A DNA stretch of 57,057 nt from an uncultured Bacteriovoracaceae bacterium. Its GTDB lineage: Bacteria > Bdellovibrionota > Bacteriovoracia > Bacteriovoracales > Bacteriovoracaceae. The position numbers and the translations under genes were made by a program. A model generated the notes under the pieces. That model made no database searches, was not told the DNA's origin, and saw only the letters and a program-made list of their open reading frames with translations. The stretch covers positions 1 through 57,057 of the forward strand of contig CAKZUQ010000034.1 of the NCBI GenBank assembly GCA_937923325.1. Direction: 5' to 3'. Below, one piece after another: positions 8,927 to 17,741 of the stretch (positions within the stretch are counted from its first letter, which is position 1; every line of letters starts with the position of its first letter).

Positions 8927-9819
8927 TACTTAACATCCTTTTTTGTCTCTTTACTCTGAAGCTTCTTGGCTTGAGTACTGGTCCCAGTAGATACATTCTC
9001 TCTTTCTACCAAAACAACAACTTCTTCAAGCTTGTGAAAATCAACCGAGGGAGTGATCTCAATAGTCTGAGTTATTCCGTAATCTTCCTTATCTACCTTC
9101 GAAACCTTACCAATTCTAATACCCTTGGGATAAATATTGCCAAGCCCAGCAGTAATAACGTCGTCACCGCTTTCTAATTGTTCAGTTCTGTTTACATACT
9201 TCAAACTACATTTAAAACCTGACTCTCCCTCAACTATACCGTGAGATCTTGTTCTAGAAATAATGGCATCAACTCTATTGTTTTGATCCAATATTGTTAA
9301 AATATCTGCATAATTTGGAGATAACCTATAAACGTAACCAACAAGTCCCGTCATTGTAATTACTGGACTCATCTTTTTTAGACCATCATTTGAACCTTTA
9401 TTAATCCTCAGCACTTTAAATTCATTAGATGAATCCCAACTAACAACCTGGGCCAAAACTTTTTCTCTTGGAATCTCTGCACCAAACTGAAGCAATTGCT
9501 TTAGTCTCATATTCTCTTTTTGAACTTCTTCAAGTTTAAAAATAGTGTTCTCAAGAGTTAAAACTTTCTTTTTAAGGTCTGAGTTATCCTTACTAGTATC
9601 AACAATCATTACATAGTGATCGAACATATAAGAGATTTTTTCTTTGATAGATAAAGTTCCACGCTGAATCGGTGCGAATGCTTCAATTAGAAAAGATTCA
9701 AATAATGAAACATCTTTAACGCTATACGTATGCCTTGATACCCCCCACAAAGAAAGAACAATGATGAGAAAATTATTAACTAGCTTCCATCTGGAAGTAT
9801 CTACTGAGAAATCTTTCAA
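8926..9819 (-). CDS. mreC: Rod-shape determining protein MreC
   Basis: A periplasmic scaffold of the elongasome: a short cytoplasmic stretch, one membrane helix (NNFLIIVLSLWGV), a coiled coil (DLKKKVLTLENTIFKLEEVQKENMRLKQL) and the beta-rich MreC domain with VITAGLGNIYPKGI. The frame is open to 9954, but that gives an unusual 45-residue N-terminal extension. TTG at 9819 has an AGGG ribosome site eight bases upstream and gives 297 aa, so it is preferred. First gene of the operon; no mreB is adjacent. The divergent parvulin gene begins at 10015. Confidence 0.88.
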   Translation of the reverse strand: MKDFSVDTSRWKLVNNFLIIVLSLWGVSRHTYSVKDVSLFESFLIEAFAPIQRGTLSIKEKISYMFDHYVMIVDTSKDNSDLKKKVLTLENTIFKLEEVQKENMRLKQLLQFGAEIPREKVLAQVVSWDSSNEFKVLRINKGSNDGLKKMSPVITMTGLVGYVYRLSPNYADILTILDQNNRVDAIISRTRSHGIVEGESGFKCSLKYVNRTEQLESGDDVITAGLGNIYPKGIRIGKVSKVDKEDYGITQTIEITPSVDFHKLEEVVVLVERENVSTGTSTQAKKLQSKETKKDVK

Positions 9820-9965
9820 AGACAACACCCTGCAAAAATTTGTATTAAAATATTCATCAAAAGGATACCGGACTAATAACATGATGCCAACGCCTAAACG
9901 CCTTGAATTATATAGGATTAAAGCATTTGTAGGTTTGACTTTAGCCAAAAACATAATAGAATTTT

Positions 9966-9994
9966 ATGTCACAAAAAAGTTAACAATATATAAT
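9966..9994 (+). promoter_or_regulatory. Candidate sigma-70 promoter of the parvulin gene
   Basis: A perfect -10 TATAAT at 9989-9994 and a weak -35 ATGTCA (four of six matches) at 9966-9971 with 17-base spacing. An AAGGGA ribosome site follows, six bases before the ATG at 10015. Confidence 0.5.
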
Positions 9995-10014
9995 CATAAT
10001 AAAAGGGATTTTTT

Positions 10015-11490
10015 ATGAATAAAATAATTATCACATTTTTTCTTGGTGCAATTATAGTAAGTTTTGCACTAACTGGTTTTACTGGCTTTAACTCAACAAC
10101 TGATTCAGTTGGAAGCGTTGATGGTAACCCAATTTCTATTAATGAATATAGAAATACATTAAACGGTGAGCTTCAGAGATTCTCACAGATGTTTGGTGGA
10201 AAAGACCTAACGAATCAACAAATAAGACAGTTCAGAATCAAAGAAAGTGTAATTAATAGATTAGTTCAACAAAAGCTAATCCAAAATCTTGCTCAAGATA
10301 TGAAGTTAGATGCTGGCTTAGACGAGATAAAAGCTGAGATTAAGAAATCACCGTATTTTTTAACTGATAAAAAATTTGATGTAAGAAAGTATAAAGCGAT
10401 CTTAGCTCAAAATAACTACTCTCCAACTAAGTATGAAGAGTTAGTTCAAAACGATATTGCTACAAGAAAGATTACTGAATTATTCCAAACAGCAACAACT
10501 TCAAAAGGGTATACTAAAGACCTTCTAAGATTTAAAAACACTACTGCGAAAGTAAATGCTGTAGAATTTGAAAAAGAAGCTATGACGAAATATATAAATG
10601 TTTCTTCAACAGAAATAAACAACTTCATTGCTGATGATAAAAACAAAGCTATTTTGGATTCATTATTTAAGTCAATGAGTAGTGAATTCAACAAGCCAGC
10701 AAGAGTTAAAGCAAGACATATCCTTCTTAAAACAGCTCCAGGAGTAACGGACGCTGATCTATTAAAGAGAGCGAACAATATTAAAAAGAAACTTACTCGT
10801 AAGAACTTTGCTAAAATTGCTGGTAAAGAAACTGAGGATGCATCTGGAAAAGGAGCGAAAGGTGGTGATTTAGGTTGGTTCGAAAAAGGAAGAATGGTTC
10901 CAGAGTTTGAAGCTGTTGCTTTCAAGCTGAGACCTGGTCAAATTTCAAAGCCAGTTAAAACGAACTTTGGATACCATATTATCTTAGTTGAAAAAAGTGA
11001 AAAAGCAGTTACAAAAACTTTTGATCAAGTAAAAAAACAAGTTGCTAAAAGGCATCTTCAAAAATCTAATAGAAAAGCACTTAACCTATTTGTAGAGTCT
11101 TTAAAAACACAAATCACAGCAGCTTTAAAATCGAACAAGACTTCTAAGCTAAACTCTCTAGAGAAAAAATATGGTATTAACTTCGTTAAAAATGCTTCAG
11201 TTAATCAATATGATCAAAAAGCGGGAAGCATTTCTTTCCCAGAAGCTAAACTTTCAAAGATCTTCACTGATAAGAAAACAAAGTTTATTGAAGAAGATGG
11301 TCCAATTAAAATTAGCTTTTTATACGTAAATAGCTTCACTTCTGAAGATGAAATAAAGAAAGCTGTTGAAAGCAACTTAAAAACAGCAGCTTCTCAAGCA
11401 AATATGGCACTTACAGGTCAAATTCAGGGAGATATCATTAAATTCCTTCAAGAAGATTCTAAAGTTGTCACTTATCCAAAAATGTTATAA
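10015..11490 (+). CDS. Membrane-anchored parvulin peptidyl-prolyl isomerase (PpiD/SurA type)
   Basis: 491 aa. An N-terminal hydrophobic segment (about 4-24) anchors or exports it, followed by a SurA/PpiD-like chaperone region (about 33-220) and a parvulin domain (about 229-328) with ARHILLK, GGDLGWFEKGRMVPEFE and GYHIILV. It should assist folding of outer-membrane and periplasmic proteins. The layout matches PpiD/SurA_N_3 proteins, but it is shorter than E. coli PpiD and has one parvulin domain. It has its own promoter upstream and a terminator downstream. Confidence 0.88.
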   Translation: MNKIIITFFLGAIIVSFALTGFTGFNSTTDSVGSVDGNPISINEYRNTLNGELQRFSQMFGGKDLTNQQIRQFRIKESVINRLVQQKLIQNLAQDMKLDAGLDEIKAEIKKSPYFLTDKKFDVRKYKAILAQNNYSPTKYEELVQNDIATRKITELFQTATTSKGYTKDLLRFKNTTAKVNAVEFEKEAMTKYINVSSTEINNFIADDKNKAILDSLFKSMSSEFNKPARVKARHILLKTAPGVTDADLLKRANNIKKKLTRKNFAKIAGKETEDASGKGAKGGDLGWFEKGRMVPEFEAVAFKLRPGQISKPVKTNFGYHIILVEKSEKAVTKTFDQVKKQVAKRHLQKSNRKALNLFVESLKTQITAALKSNKTSKLNSLEKKYGINFVKNASVNQYDQKAGSISFPEAKLSKIFTDKKTKFIEEDGPIKISFLYVNSFTSEDEIKKAVESNLKTAASQANMALTGQIQGDIIKFLQEDSKVVTYPKML

Positions 11491-11515
11491 TAAATCTTTA
11501 TCATAAGTAGATTAT

Positions 11516-11544
11516 AAGCCCTGCATTATGCGGGGCTTTTTTTT
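11516..11544 (+). terminator. Rho-independent terminator
   Basis: Stem AGCCCTGC (11517-11524) pairing with GCGGGGCT (11530-11537), one G-U wobble, loop ATTAT, then a run of eight T. It ends the parvulin gene. Confidence 0.9.
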
Positions 11545-11627
11545 GAGGTGTTATTTGCCATGAATGGCTAAATGATAGCGACAAACACATGAATGAAAGT
11601 GATGCAAATTCAAGTGGAGGAACAAAC

Positions 11628-11864
11628 ATGGCAGATAAAGAAGCAAAATGGACAGCAAACGTAGACGGTAAATATTATGTTGATGATCAATGCATCGCTT
11701 GTGATGCTTGCTGTGTTGAAGCACCAGATTACTTTGCTATGAATGATGATGATGGGCATGCCTATGTAAACAAACAGCCTGAATCTGACATTGCCAAAGA
11801 AGAGTGCGAGAATGCTCTTGCCTGTTGCCCAGTTGGCGCTATTGGCGATGATGGTTCAGAATAA
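11628..11864 (+). CDS. Small acidic ferredoxin
   Basis: 78 aa starting at the ATG preceded by GGAGG seven bases upstream; the longer frame from 11589 has no ribosome site. Cysteines C22, C25, C28 (CIACDACC) and C66/C67 before a proline (ACCPVGAI) match a single [4Fe-4S] or [3Fe-4S] ferredoxin of the CxxCxxC...CP type. The protein is acidic, as is usual for an electron carrier. C29 and C60 are additional. No redox partner is adjacent. The gene converges on the prepilin gene with only four bases between the stops. Confidence 0.88.
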   Translation: MADKEAKWTANVDGKYYVDDQCIACDACCVEAPDYFAMNDDDGHAYVNKQPESDIAKEECENALACCPVGAIGDDGSE

Positions 11865-11868
11865 GAGT

Positions 11869-12579
11869 CTAGTTACTTGGTAATTGTTCTTTTAACATGT
11901 TTTGAATTTTCTTAAACATATCTCCATTGAGCATTGGTGCATTTGTATTCATATTATGAAATTCACACTGACCAGTTACTTCATCATATGGCAGACTAAA
12001 TGAAGCACACATTCGCTTTACGATTTGATTTGCCATCTCTTGAGCTACTCCTGCACTTAAAGAATCACAATAGTTAAAGAATATTTTGCTTGATTGAGCT
12101 GCTCTTCCTACTAAAACAGGAACTGATATCTTAAAAACTTTATTCCTAGTAAGCTTAGCTCTACCTTCAACATCTAAGAAGACTTGTGCCATGAGTGGTT
12201 CTTCAGTTATGTGATTCGCAGGAACCTCTTCAAGATTAACCCTAATTGCCTTAATGCGAATTCTACCAACATTTTTCCCGGCTTCAACAATAGTTCTATT
12301 TCTTCTATTGACTATCTTTTCTAAATTCGTTGGAAATAAATATCTTCCTTCCTCCTCTATGAAAGAAAAAGAAGCAGTACAGGCCTTCGAATCATTCAAC
12401 GTATATCTAACTTCACTTACCAAATCATTCATGGCCATAAGATCCATCATTCTTTTTTCAGACTCAAGCATTCTGTCTGACAAGCGCATAAAGCCAATTA
12501 CAAAAGCTCCCATAATCGACATCACTACAAGCACTTCTATTAAAGAAAATCCAAATTCATTATTTTTTAATTTCATCAT
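11869..12579 (-). CDS. Type IV pilin-like / pseudopilin protein
   Basis: 236 aa. A prepilin signature lies near the N terminus: short basic leader, then FGF-SLIEVLVVMSIMGAF, with glycine before the cleavage site and glutamate at mature position 5, followed by a hydrophobic helix. The rest is a globular domain with three or more cysteines. It would be processed by a prepilin peptidase and act as a minor pilin or type II secretion pseudopilin. No other pilus genes are near. A TATAAT element (12583-12588, minus strand) sits 3 and 6 bases before two tandem ATG codons. Confidence 0.8.
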   Translation of the reverse strand: MMKLKNNEFGFSLIEVLVVMSIMGAFVIGFMRLSDRMLESEKRMMDLMAMNDLVSEVRYTLNDSKACTASFSFIEEEGRYLFPTNLEKIVNRRNRTIVEAGKNVGRIRIKAIRVNLEEVPANHITEEPLMAQVFLDVEGRAKLTRNKVFKISVPVLVGRAAQSSKIFFNYCDSLSAGVAQEMANQIVKRMCASFSLPYDEVTGQCEFHNMNTNAPMLNGDMFKKIQNMLKEQLPSN

Positions 12580-12703
12580 TAAATTATACGCTTTTTTTAT
12601 TTATATCCTAAATGAATTTAACTTTATTCACATTTTTCGCTACGTACCATTCAACGACTTAACACTCACTGTGTCAAAAAGTCCGTGACAAAGAGCTTTC
12701 AAT

Positions 12704-12719
12704 TGGCCACAATCTCGCC
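12704..12719 (+). promoter_or_regulatory. Possible sigma-54 promoter before the ParB-domain gene
   Basis: TTGG followed by ten bases and GC gives the invariant GG-N10-GC spacing of a -24/-12 promoter, though other consensus positions match poorly. Predicted transcription start would be near 12730, leaving about 38 bases of leader that contain the GGGAGAG ribosome site. Low confidence. Confidence 0.25.
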
Positions 12720-12767
12720 ACACAACACACACAACTAAACAAAAAATTTTATTTAGCGGGAGAGAAC

Positions 12768-13757
12768 ATGGAATTAATGCCTATAGATTCAATCAAAATT
12801 AAAAGCTCTTATCTACGAGTTGAAACTAATATTGAAAAGCTTAAAAAAAGTATTGAAACAGTTGGGCTAATAAATCCTCTTGTTATTAACAATAATAATG
12901 AACTTATTGCTGGAGGTAGACGTTACAGTGCCTTAAAAGAGTTAGGTGTAACTGAAGTGCCAGTATTTAAAGTTGATAAAAGTGATAACGAACAAGAGTT
13001 AATCTCGATAGATGAAAACCTTGTTAGAAAAGACCTTACTAAAATCGAATTCGAAAAGTGCTTAAATAGAGGTAAAGAAATATACGAAGAGCTTTATCCA
13101 CAAGCTAAAAAAGTTGCTGATGAAGATATGCAAACTGAAGAAGGAATCAATATCCATGAGAGTCTTCCAAATGAGGAAAGGTCTTTTATAGATCTAACTG
13201 CTGAAAAAACAGGTCTTTCAAAAAAAGTTATAAAATCAGCAATCGATAGAGATGCTAATTCAAGTGAAAAAGTTAAAGAATACAGACAACATGGTGAACT
13301 TAATGCCAGTCAAACTAATGAACTGATTAAATTAAGCCCTGAGGATCAGGATAAAGTAGTTGAACATGTAAAAGATAAATCAACAAAAGAGATTAGAGAG
13401 CTAGTTAAGTCTGCTCAGACTCTTGGTGTTGATAAAGCAGTTGATGATGTTCTTTTTGGAGCACATCTTCCAAAAGAATATAAGAGTCTTGATACACTTA
13501 CTAAAAGAATGAATAAGCTTGCTGCTAAAGTTCTTTTAGAAGAGATGCACTCAGATCATGCTGATATGGAAAAGATTTTAAAAAGAATGGAAACATTAAG
13601 AGATCACTTAAGTGAAGTTCTTTCACTTAATAAAAATCCAATGAGTATGGCCACTACTTTAGATGAATCATCGACAAGTATTGAGCCAGAGTACACAATC
13701 GATCCAGCCGCTATGGTTAGTGATACTGAGTACGGTGGAGATAACGCAACTTTTTAA
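12768..13757 (+). CDS. ParB N-terminal-domain DNA-binding protein
   Basis: 329 aa. Residues 1-90 match a ParB/Srx domain: MPIDSIKI at the start, SIETVGLINPLVI, then IAGGRRYSALKELGVTEVP, the CTP-binding-type box of ParB proteins. A helical DNA-binding region follows (TGLSKKVIKSAIDR and the ELNASQTNELIKL helices), then a coiled C-terminal part. No parA lies beside it and box 2 differs from the chromosomal GERRxRA form, so it may be an accessory ParB-like regulator rather than the segregation ParB. A GGGAGAG ribosome site precedes the ATG. It is followed 22 bases later by a dCMP deaminase gene. Confidence 0.8.
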   Translation: MELMPIDSIKIKSSYLRVETNIEKLKKSIETVGLINPLVINNNNELIAGGRRYSALKELGVTEVPVFKVDKSDNEQELISIDENLVRKDLTKIEFEKCLNRGKEIYEELYPQAKKVADEDMQTEEGINIHESLPNEERSFIDLTAEKTGLSKKVIKSAIDRDANSSEKVKEYRQHGELNASQTNELIKLSPEDQDKVVEHVKDKSTKEIRELVKSAQTLGVDKAVDDVLFGAHLPKEYKSLDTLTKRMNKLAAKVLLEEMHSDHADMEKILKRMETLRDHLSEVLSLNKNPMSMATTLDESSTSIEPEYTIDPAAMVSDTEYGGDNATF

Positions 13758-13779
13758 AGTTACAATTGGATATAGACTA

Positions 13780-14322
13780 ATGAGTGATATTGAAAATAAC
13801 CCTAATTATTTTGAAGTTAAAAGTGTACTAACATGGGATGAATATTTCATGTTACAAGCAATGATTGCCAGCTTTAAATCAAAAGATCCGGCCACTAAGG
13901 TTGGAAGTGTTTTTGTTGATAATAAAAATCATCAAATCACGATGGGTTACAATGGATTTGTTGCAGGGATTGATGAACGCCTTCTTCCCTGGGGCAAGGA
14001 CAAAACTCAACCTCTTGAGCACCAGAAATACGGCTATGTTGTTCACTCAGAAGCAAATGCTATTCTTCATGCACCTAGATCTCTACAAGGTTCACGTTGT
14101 TATGTAACTTTGTTTCCATGTAATGAATGTGCAAAGCTTCTGGCCAGCTCTGGTGTGAAAGAAGTTATTTACCTATCTGATAAACACCAAGGAACTGAAA
14201 GTAATATTATTGCTAAAAAAATCTTTAAACTTGCTGGGATAGAAATGAAGCAACTGACTCCATCCGAAGAGTTGCTTGAGAAGCTTAGTGATCACTTAAA
14301 ATCAATGATTAGTGAGCTCTAA
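13780..14322 (+). CDS. Deoxycytidylate (dCMP) deaminase family protein
   Basis: 180 aa from the ATG at 13780; the frame extends upstream into the ParB gene but that part is a shadow. Zinc cytidine-deaminase motifs are present: HSEANAI (H89, catalytic E91) and PCNECAK (C114, C117). SKDPATKVG and GYNGF near the N terminus are typical of dCMP deaminases, which make dUMP for thymidylate synthesis. Cytoplasmic. Probably co-transcribed with the ParB-domain gene. Confidence 0.88.
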   Translation: MSDIENNPNYFEVKSVLTWDEYFMLQAMIASFKSKDPATKVGSVFVDNKNHQITMGYNGFVAGIDERLLPWGKDKTQPLEHQKYGYVVHSEANAILHAPRSLQGSRCYVTLFPCNECAKLLASSGVKEVIYLSDKHQGTESNIIAKKIFKLAGIEMKQLTPSEELLEKLSDHLKSMISEL

Positions 14323-14327
14323 AAAAA

Positions 14328-14948
14328 TTAAAACCTATACCCTATTTCTAAATGAATTAATGTAAGAGTTGGTATTTTTGAAACGCTATCAACTAATTTA
14401 TCCAAATCCTCTTTATCACTTGAATTTGTAGCCGCATCAATAGCATCATCTTTTTTCTTTAATGTATAAAAAGGCATAAAGATTTTTAACCAATCAGCTC
14501 TAAAAGAAAACCCATTATCCGATTCCCATCTATTCCCTACACCCCAAACAGCTGCGATTGCTTTCATCTCAACAACATCAGATGACACAAAGCTCCTTCC
14601 AAGATTAACAATAAAAGAGTTATATGAAAGACCATACTGGAAATTAAAACTATTCCCCCAAGTAAACGATCTCGTTGTCAGGTGAATTCTTTGATCAGTG
14701 ATAGAACCAATATCATCAACAATAAGGTCTAAACCATAACTAGCTTTTTGCCAGCCTAACTCATATGTTCTCGCCTTATCCCCATACGAACCAACAAGGC
14801 CATACTTTCCAGGTAACCACATATCCCATGGAGAATATGTTGCATATGCTCTCCACGATTTACCTGAAGATGTTGACACGACTTCCTCTTGTGCAAAAGA
14901 CACACTAATAGAATATAAAACAATCAAAGCTACTATAATTTTTTTCAT
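14328..14948 (-). CDS. Small outer-membrane beta-barrel protein
   Basis: 206 aa from the ATG at 14948; the longest frame uses TTG at 14963 and adds five residues before the signal peptide. A signal peptide (MKKIIVALIVLYSISVSFA, cut before QEE) is followed by alternating amphipathic strands, ending in GYRF with a terminal phenylalanine, the outer-membrane insertion signal. Size suggests a roughly eight-strand barrel. No specific family recognised. It converges on the dCMP deaminase gene. Confidence 0.65.
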   Translation of the reverse strand: MKKIIVALIVLYSISVSFAQEEVVSTSSGKSWRAYATYSPWDMWLPGKYGLVGSYGDKARTYELGWQKASYGLDLIVDDIGSITDQRIHLTTRSFTWGNSFNFQYGLSYNSFIVNLGRSFVSSDVVEMKAIAAVWGVGNRWESDNGFSFRADWLKIFMPFYTLKKKDDAIDAATNSSDKEDLDKLVDSVSKIPTLTLIHLEIGYRF

Positions 14949-15073
14949 AACTAAGGCTATCAAATTTAGTGTTTAAATCACAACACAATCTTAACAAAAT
15001 ACTAAAGATTCTTAACGTGTACAAAGCCTCTGCTTTCAATAGGATAAATAAAACTACACTAAAGGATTAGTTA

Positions 15074-16084
15074 ATGAAATTTTTAGAACTTATTGCTCTA
15101 ATTGCAATTTTTACATCAATCAACGTCCACTCTTCAACAAAATCAAATTCACAGATGATCTCTGAGATTGATTCTATTAACACATTTGCCTTTGGCTCAT
15201 GTAATGATCAATCAAAAAATCAGCCACTATGGCCATATATACTGAAGGAAAAACCACAGTTATGGATTTGGGGTGGTGATAATATATATGCGGATACGAG
15301 TAAAATTGAAGAACTTATTAGAAAATACAATATTCAAGAAAACCATCCTGGTTATAAAGCTCTTAAAGAAAAAACTCCTATTATTGGTATTTGGGATGAT
15401 CATGATTATGGCCATGACAATGCAACATATACAAATCATTTTAAATATCAAAGCCAACAACTTTTTTTAGATTTTCTTAAAGTTGAAGACAAGACACCTA
15501 GAAGAGTAAGAGAAGGTATTTACAACTCTCACACTTTTGGAAGTGGACAAAAACAAGCGAAGTTCTTAATGCTAGATAACCGTTTTTTTCACTCTGCACC
15601 AGGAGCAAATCTCCTAGGTAAAGATCAGTGGATATGGCTAGAGAATGAACTTAAACATAGCAAGGCAAAAGTTCATTTTATCGTTGCAGGACTATCAGTT
15701 CTATCTCCCAAAATTCCAAAAACAGAAGAGTGGGCAGATCACCCAAATGCCATGAAAAAGCTTTTAGGTTTAATCAAAAAATACAAAACTAAAGGAGTAG
15801 TTTTTCTATCTGGAGATAAACACTTTGCCTCAATCTTCCAAAGGCATGGTCACCTAGAGTTTATGAGTAGTGGAATGACTCATACTGTACCAACGAGAGT
15901 TCTTAGAGCATACTTGAGCAGAAAATACCCACTAACATTCTATGGTAAAACTTACGGTCTAGTTAAAATTCATTGGGATCAAAAACCACTTAAAATTTCA
16001 ATGCAAATACAAACAACGAGTTCCGCTCCGGTTTTTACAAGAAAGTTCAAGCTAGTTCAAAATAAATGGTTTGCTACAAAGTAA
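15074..16084 (+). CDS. PhoD-like alkaline phosphatase, secreted
   Basis: 336 aa with a signal peptide (about 1-20). Metallophosphatase motifs of the PhoD family are in order: FGSCN (40-44), GGDNIYAD (67-74), WDDHDYG (107-113), then LDNR and LSGDKHFAS. It should hydrolyse phosphate esters or diesters in the periplasm or outside the cell. It is shorter than B. subtilis PhoD and lacks that enzyme's N-terminal domain, as in many marine homologues. An AAAGGA ribosome site precedes the ATG. Confidence 0.88.
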   Translation: MKFLELIALIAIFTSINVHSSTKSNSQMISEIDSINTFAFGSCNDQSKNQPLWPYILKEKPQLWIWGGDNIYADTSKIEELIRKYNIQENHPGYKALKEKTPIIGIWDDHDYGHDNATYTNHFKYQSQQLFLDFLKVEDKTPRRVREGIYNSHTFGSGQKQAKFLMLDNRFFHSAPGANLLGKDQWIWLENELKHSKAKVHFIVAGLSVLSPKIPKTEEWADHPNAMKKLLGLIKKYKTKGVVFLSGDKHFASIFQRHGHLEFMSSGMTHTVPTRVLRAYLSRKYPLTFYGKTYGLVKIHWDQKPLKISMQIQTTSSAPVFTRKFKLVQNKWFATK

Positions 16085-16120
16085 TCATTGGCAATGGATT
16101 TTAATTAATCTTAGTAAAAA

Positions 16121-16149
16121 AAAGCCCCAAATTTATGGGGCTTTATATT
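16121..16149 (+). terminator. Terminator after the phosphatase gene
   Basis: Perfect 8-bp stem AAAGCCCC (16121-16128) and GGGGCTTT (16137-16144) with an 8-base loop and a T-rich flank. Confidence 0.75.
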
Positions 16150-16312
16150 TTTAATTCTCTAGGGGTTTGTGGGTAGTTTATACTCCAATTTGTGGGGTCT
16201 CACGTCCACGTTTTAGAGTTTTCTCTCTCATATGTGTAATCTTAAGTGTGTGTAGTACTCAAGAGTGTTTTTAAGCTCCCCTACTCAATGAGGAGCTTTT
16301 GAATTATGCGTA
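16150..16312. other. Convergent intergenic space with a hairpin
   Basis: No coding sequence seen. A 7-bp inverted repeat AAGCTCC (16273-16279) and GGAGCTT (16292-16298) lies just beyond the flgE stop. T-tracts are weak on both strands, so it may be a poor terminator or a 3'-end processing structure for the flagellar transcript. Confidence 0.4.
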
Positions 16313-17593
16313 TTAACGTTTTATGTTTAAGATTTCCTGAAGCATCTGATCAGTAGTAGTGATCGTCTTAGTGTTTGCTTGGAAATTTCTTTGTGCGTGC
16401 ATCATGTTGATGAATTCATCTGCGATATCAACATTTGATAACTCAATTGATTTCGAAAGAACCTGTCCACGTCCATCAGCTTGTGGTTTTCCTAGTGCTG
16501 CTTGACCAGATTTTCTTGTCTCTTTCATTAAGTTTTTACCCATCTTGTATAGACCTTCGTTATTTTCAAACTTAGCTACAGCGATTTGAGCAATGTCTCT
16601 TGTTGATCCGTTGTCATATGCTGCTGATAGAACCCCATCATCATTGAATGACATTGATGTTAATGTAGCTGCACTCGCACCATCTTGAGTGTGCCTTGCG
16701 ATTGATGATTGCGACCCGTATTGAGTTGCTGCATCTTTTCCGTCCCCACCTTCAGCGATTGATTCACCAAAGTTAAATGTAATTTTTTGTCCTGGAGAGG
16801 CTCCATTATTAAAGTTAAATGCGTTCGATGTTTCAACTTCTTGCTGTAATTGCCCTTTGTCATTAAATTGTAACTGTCCAGCGGCCATTTCAACCATTGT
16901 ACCTTCAACTCCACCAGCTGCGTCTTTTCCATCTACCATTGCATGGTATTCCCACTGATTAGGACCAATTTTATTGAAGTAAGCTGTTACCATTCTTTGA
17001 GTACCAACATTATCATATACAGTCATACTTGAATTAAATTCAGAAGTTCCCTCAGGATCTGCTGGATTAAATTGTTGAATTCCTTCTCTTGAATCTAAAT
17101 TCATTGAGATCTTTAATTCACTTGTTGGAGTTGCTGGAATTGTAGTGTTTCCTAATTTTATTGGAGCTGTTTTTGTAGAAATTTTACCATTATCATCAGC
17201 CTGGAAACCAGTTACTTTATATCCATCACCATTGATTAAGTGACCTTCTTTATCAAAGTGGAATGAACCATCTCTTGTGTATCCTTTCCCACCTGGAGAA
17301 TCTACAACGAAGAAACCGTTACCATTGATAGCAAGATCGGTAATGTTTTCTGTTCTTTGAATATTACCTTGAGAAAATTGTGATGTTACGTGAGCTAGCT
17401 TTGTACCAGAACCGATTTGATCTCCACCATCAATACCTTTTAGAGATTTTGAAAGCATGTCCTGAAATTCTGCTCTTGAACCTTTGAACCCGAAAGTTCC
17501 TGCGTTTGCGATGTTATCCCCGACAACCGTCATACTTGACCCTGCTGCTTTAAGACCTGATACACCTACATTAAAAGACGAAAGTAATCCCAT
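16313..17593 (-). CDS. flgE: Flagellar hook protein FlgE
   Basis: 426 aa, standard hook-protein length. The N terminus has the rod/hook/HAP consensus (NVGVSGLKAAGSSMTVVGDNIANAGTFGFKGSRAEF). The middle has NITDLAINGNGFF and GYTRDGSFHFDKEG. The C terminus is the conserved amphipathic LSNVDIADEFINMMHAQRN-type helix ending LQEIL. It polymerises into the hook that joins the rod to the filament. An AGGAGGG ribosome site lies upstream. Last gene of the flagellar cluster; the 148-base gap before it contains no obvious promoter. Confidence 0.96.
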   Translation of the reverse strand: MGLLSSFNVGVSGLKAAGSSMTVVGDNIANAGTFGFKGSRAEFQDMLSKSLKGIDGGDQIGSGTKLAHVTSQFSQGNIQRTENITDLAINGNGFFVVDSPGGKGYTRDGSFHFDKEGHLINGDGYKVTGFQADDNGKISTKTAPIKLGNTTIPATPTSELKISMNLDSREGIQQFNPADPEGTSEFNSSMTVYDNVGTQRMVTAYFNKIGPNQWEYHAMVDGKDAAGGVEGTMVEMAAGQLQFNDKGQLQQEVETSNAFNFNNGASPGQKITFNFGESIAEGGDGKDAATQYGSQSSIARHTQDGASAATLTSMSFNDDGVLSAAYDNGSTRDIAQIAVAKFENNEGLYKMGKNLMKETRKSGQAALGKPQADGRGQVLSKSIELSNVDIADEFINMMHAQRNFQANTKTITTTDQMLQEILNIKR

Positions 17594-17741
17594 CGTTGTC
17601 CCTCCTAGACCTAGTGAACTATAGAATGTTTAAAGCACTACGGGCTTTTAAACTAGGGCTTCCGGAAAGGACCAGCCTGTTTTCTACGTTCTTTAAATTT
17701 TGTAATTTTTTAGCACACCACTAAAAAATAATTTGTTAGTA

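Noticed and set aside
9761..10018. 85-aa plus-strand ORF between mreC and the parvulin gene
   Set aside because: It is antisense to mreC and its upstream region, has no ribosome site, and ends in the parvulin promoter/start.
12254..12688. 144-aa plus-strand ORF over the prepilin gene
   Set aside because: It is antisense to a gene with a clear prepilin signature and has no recognisable protein features.
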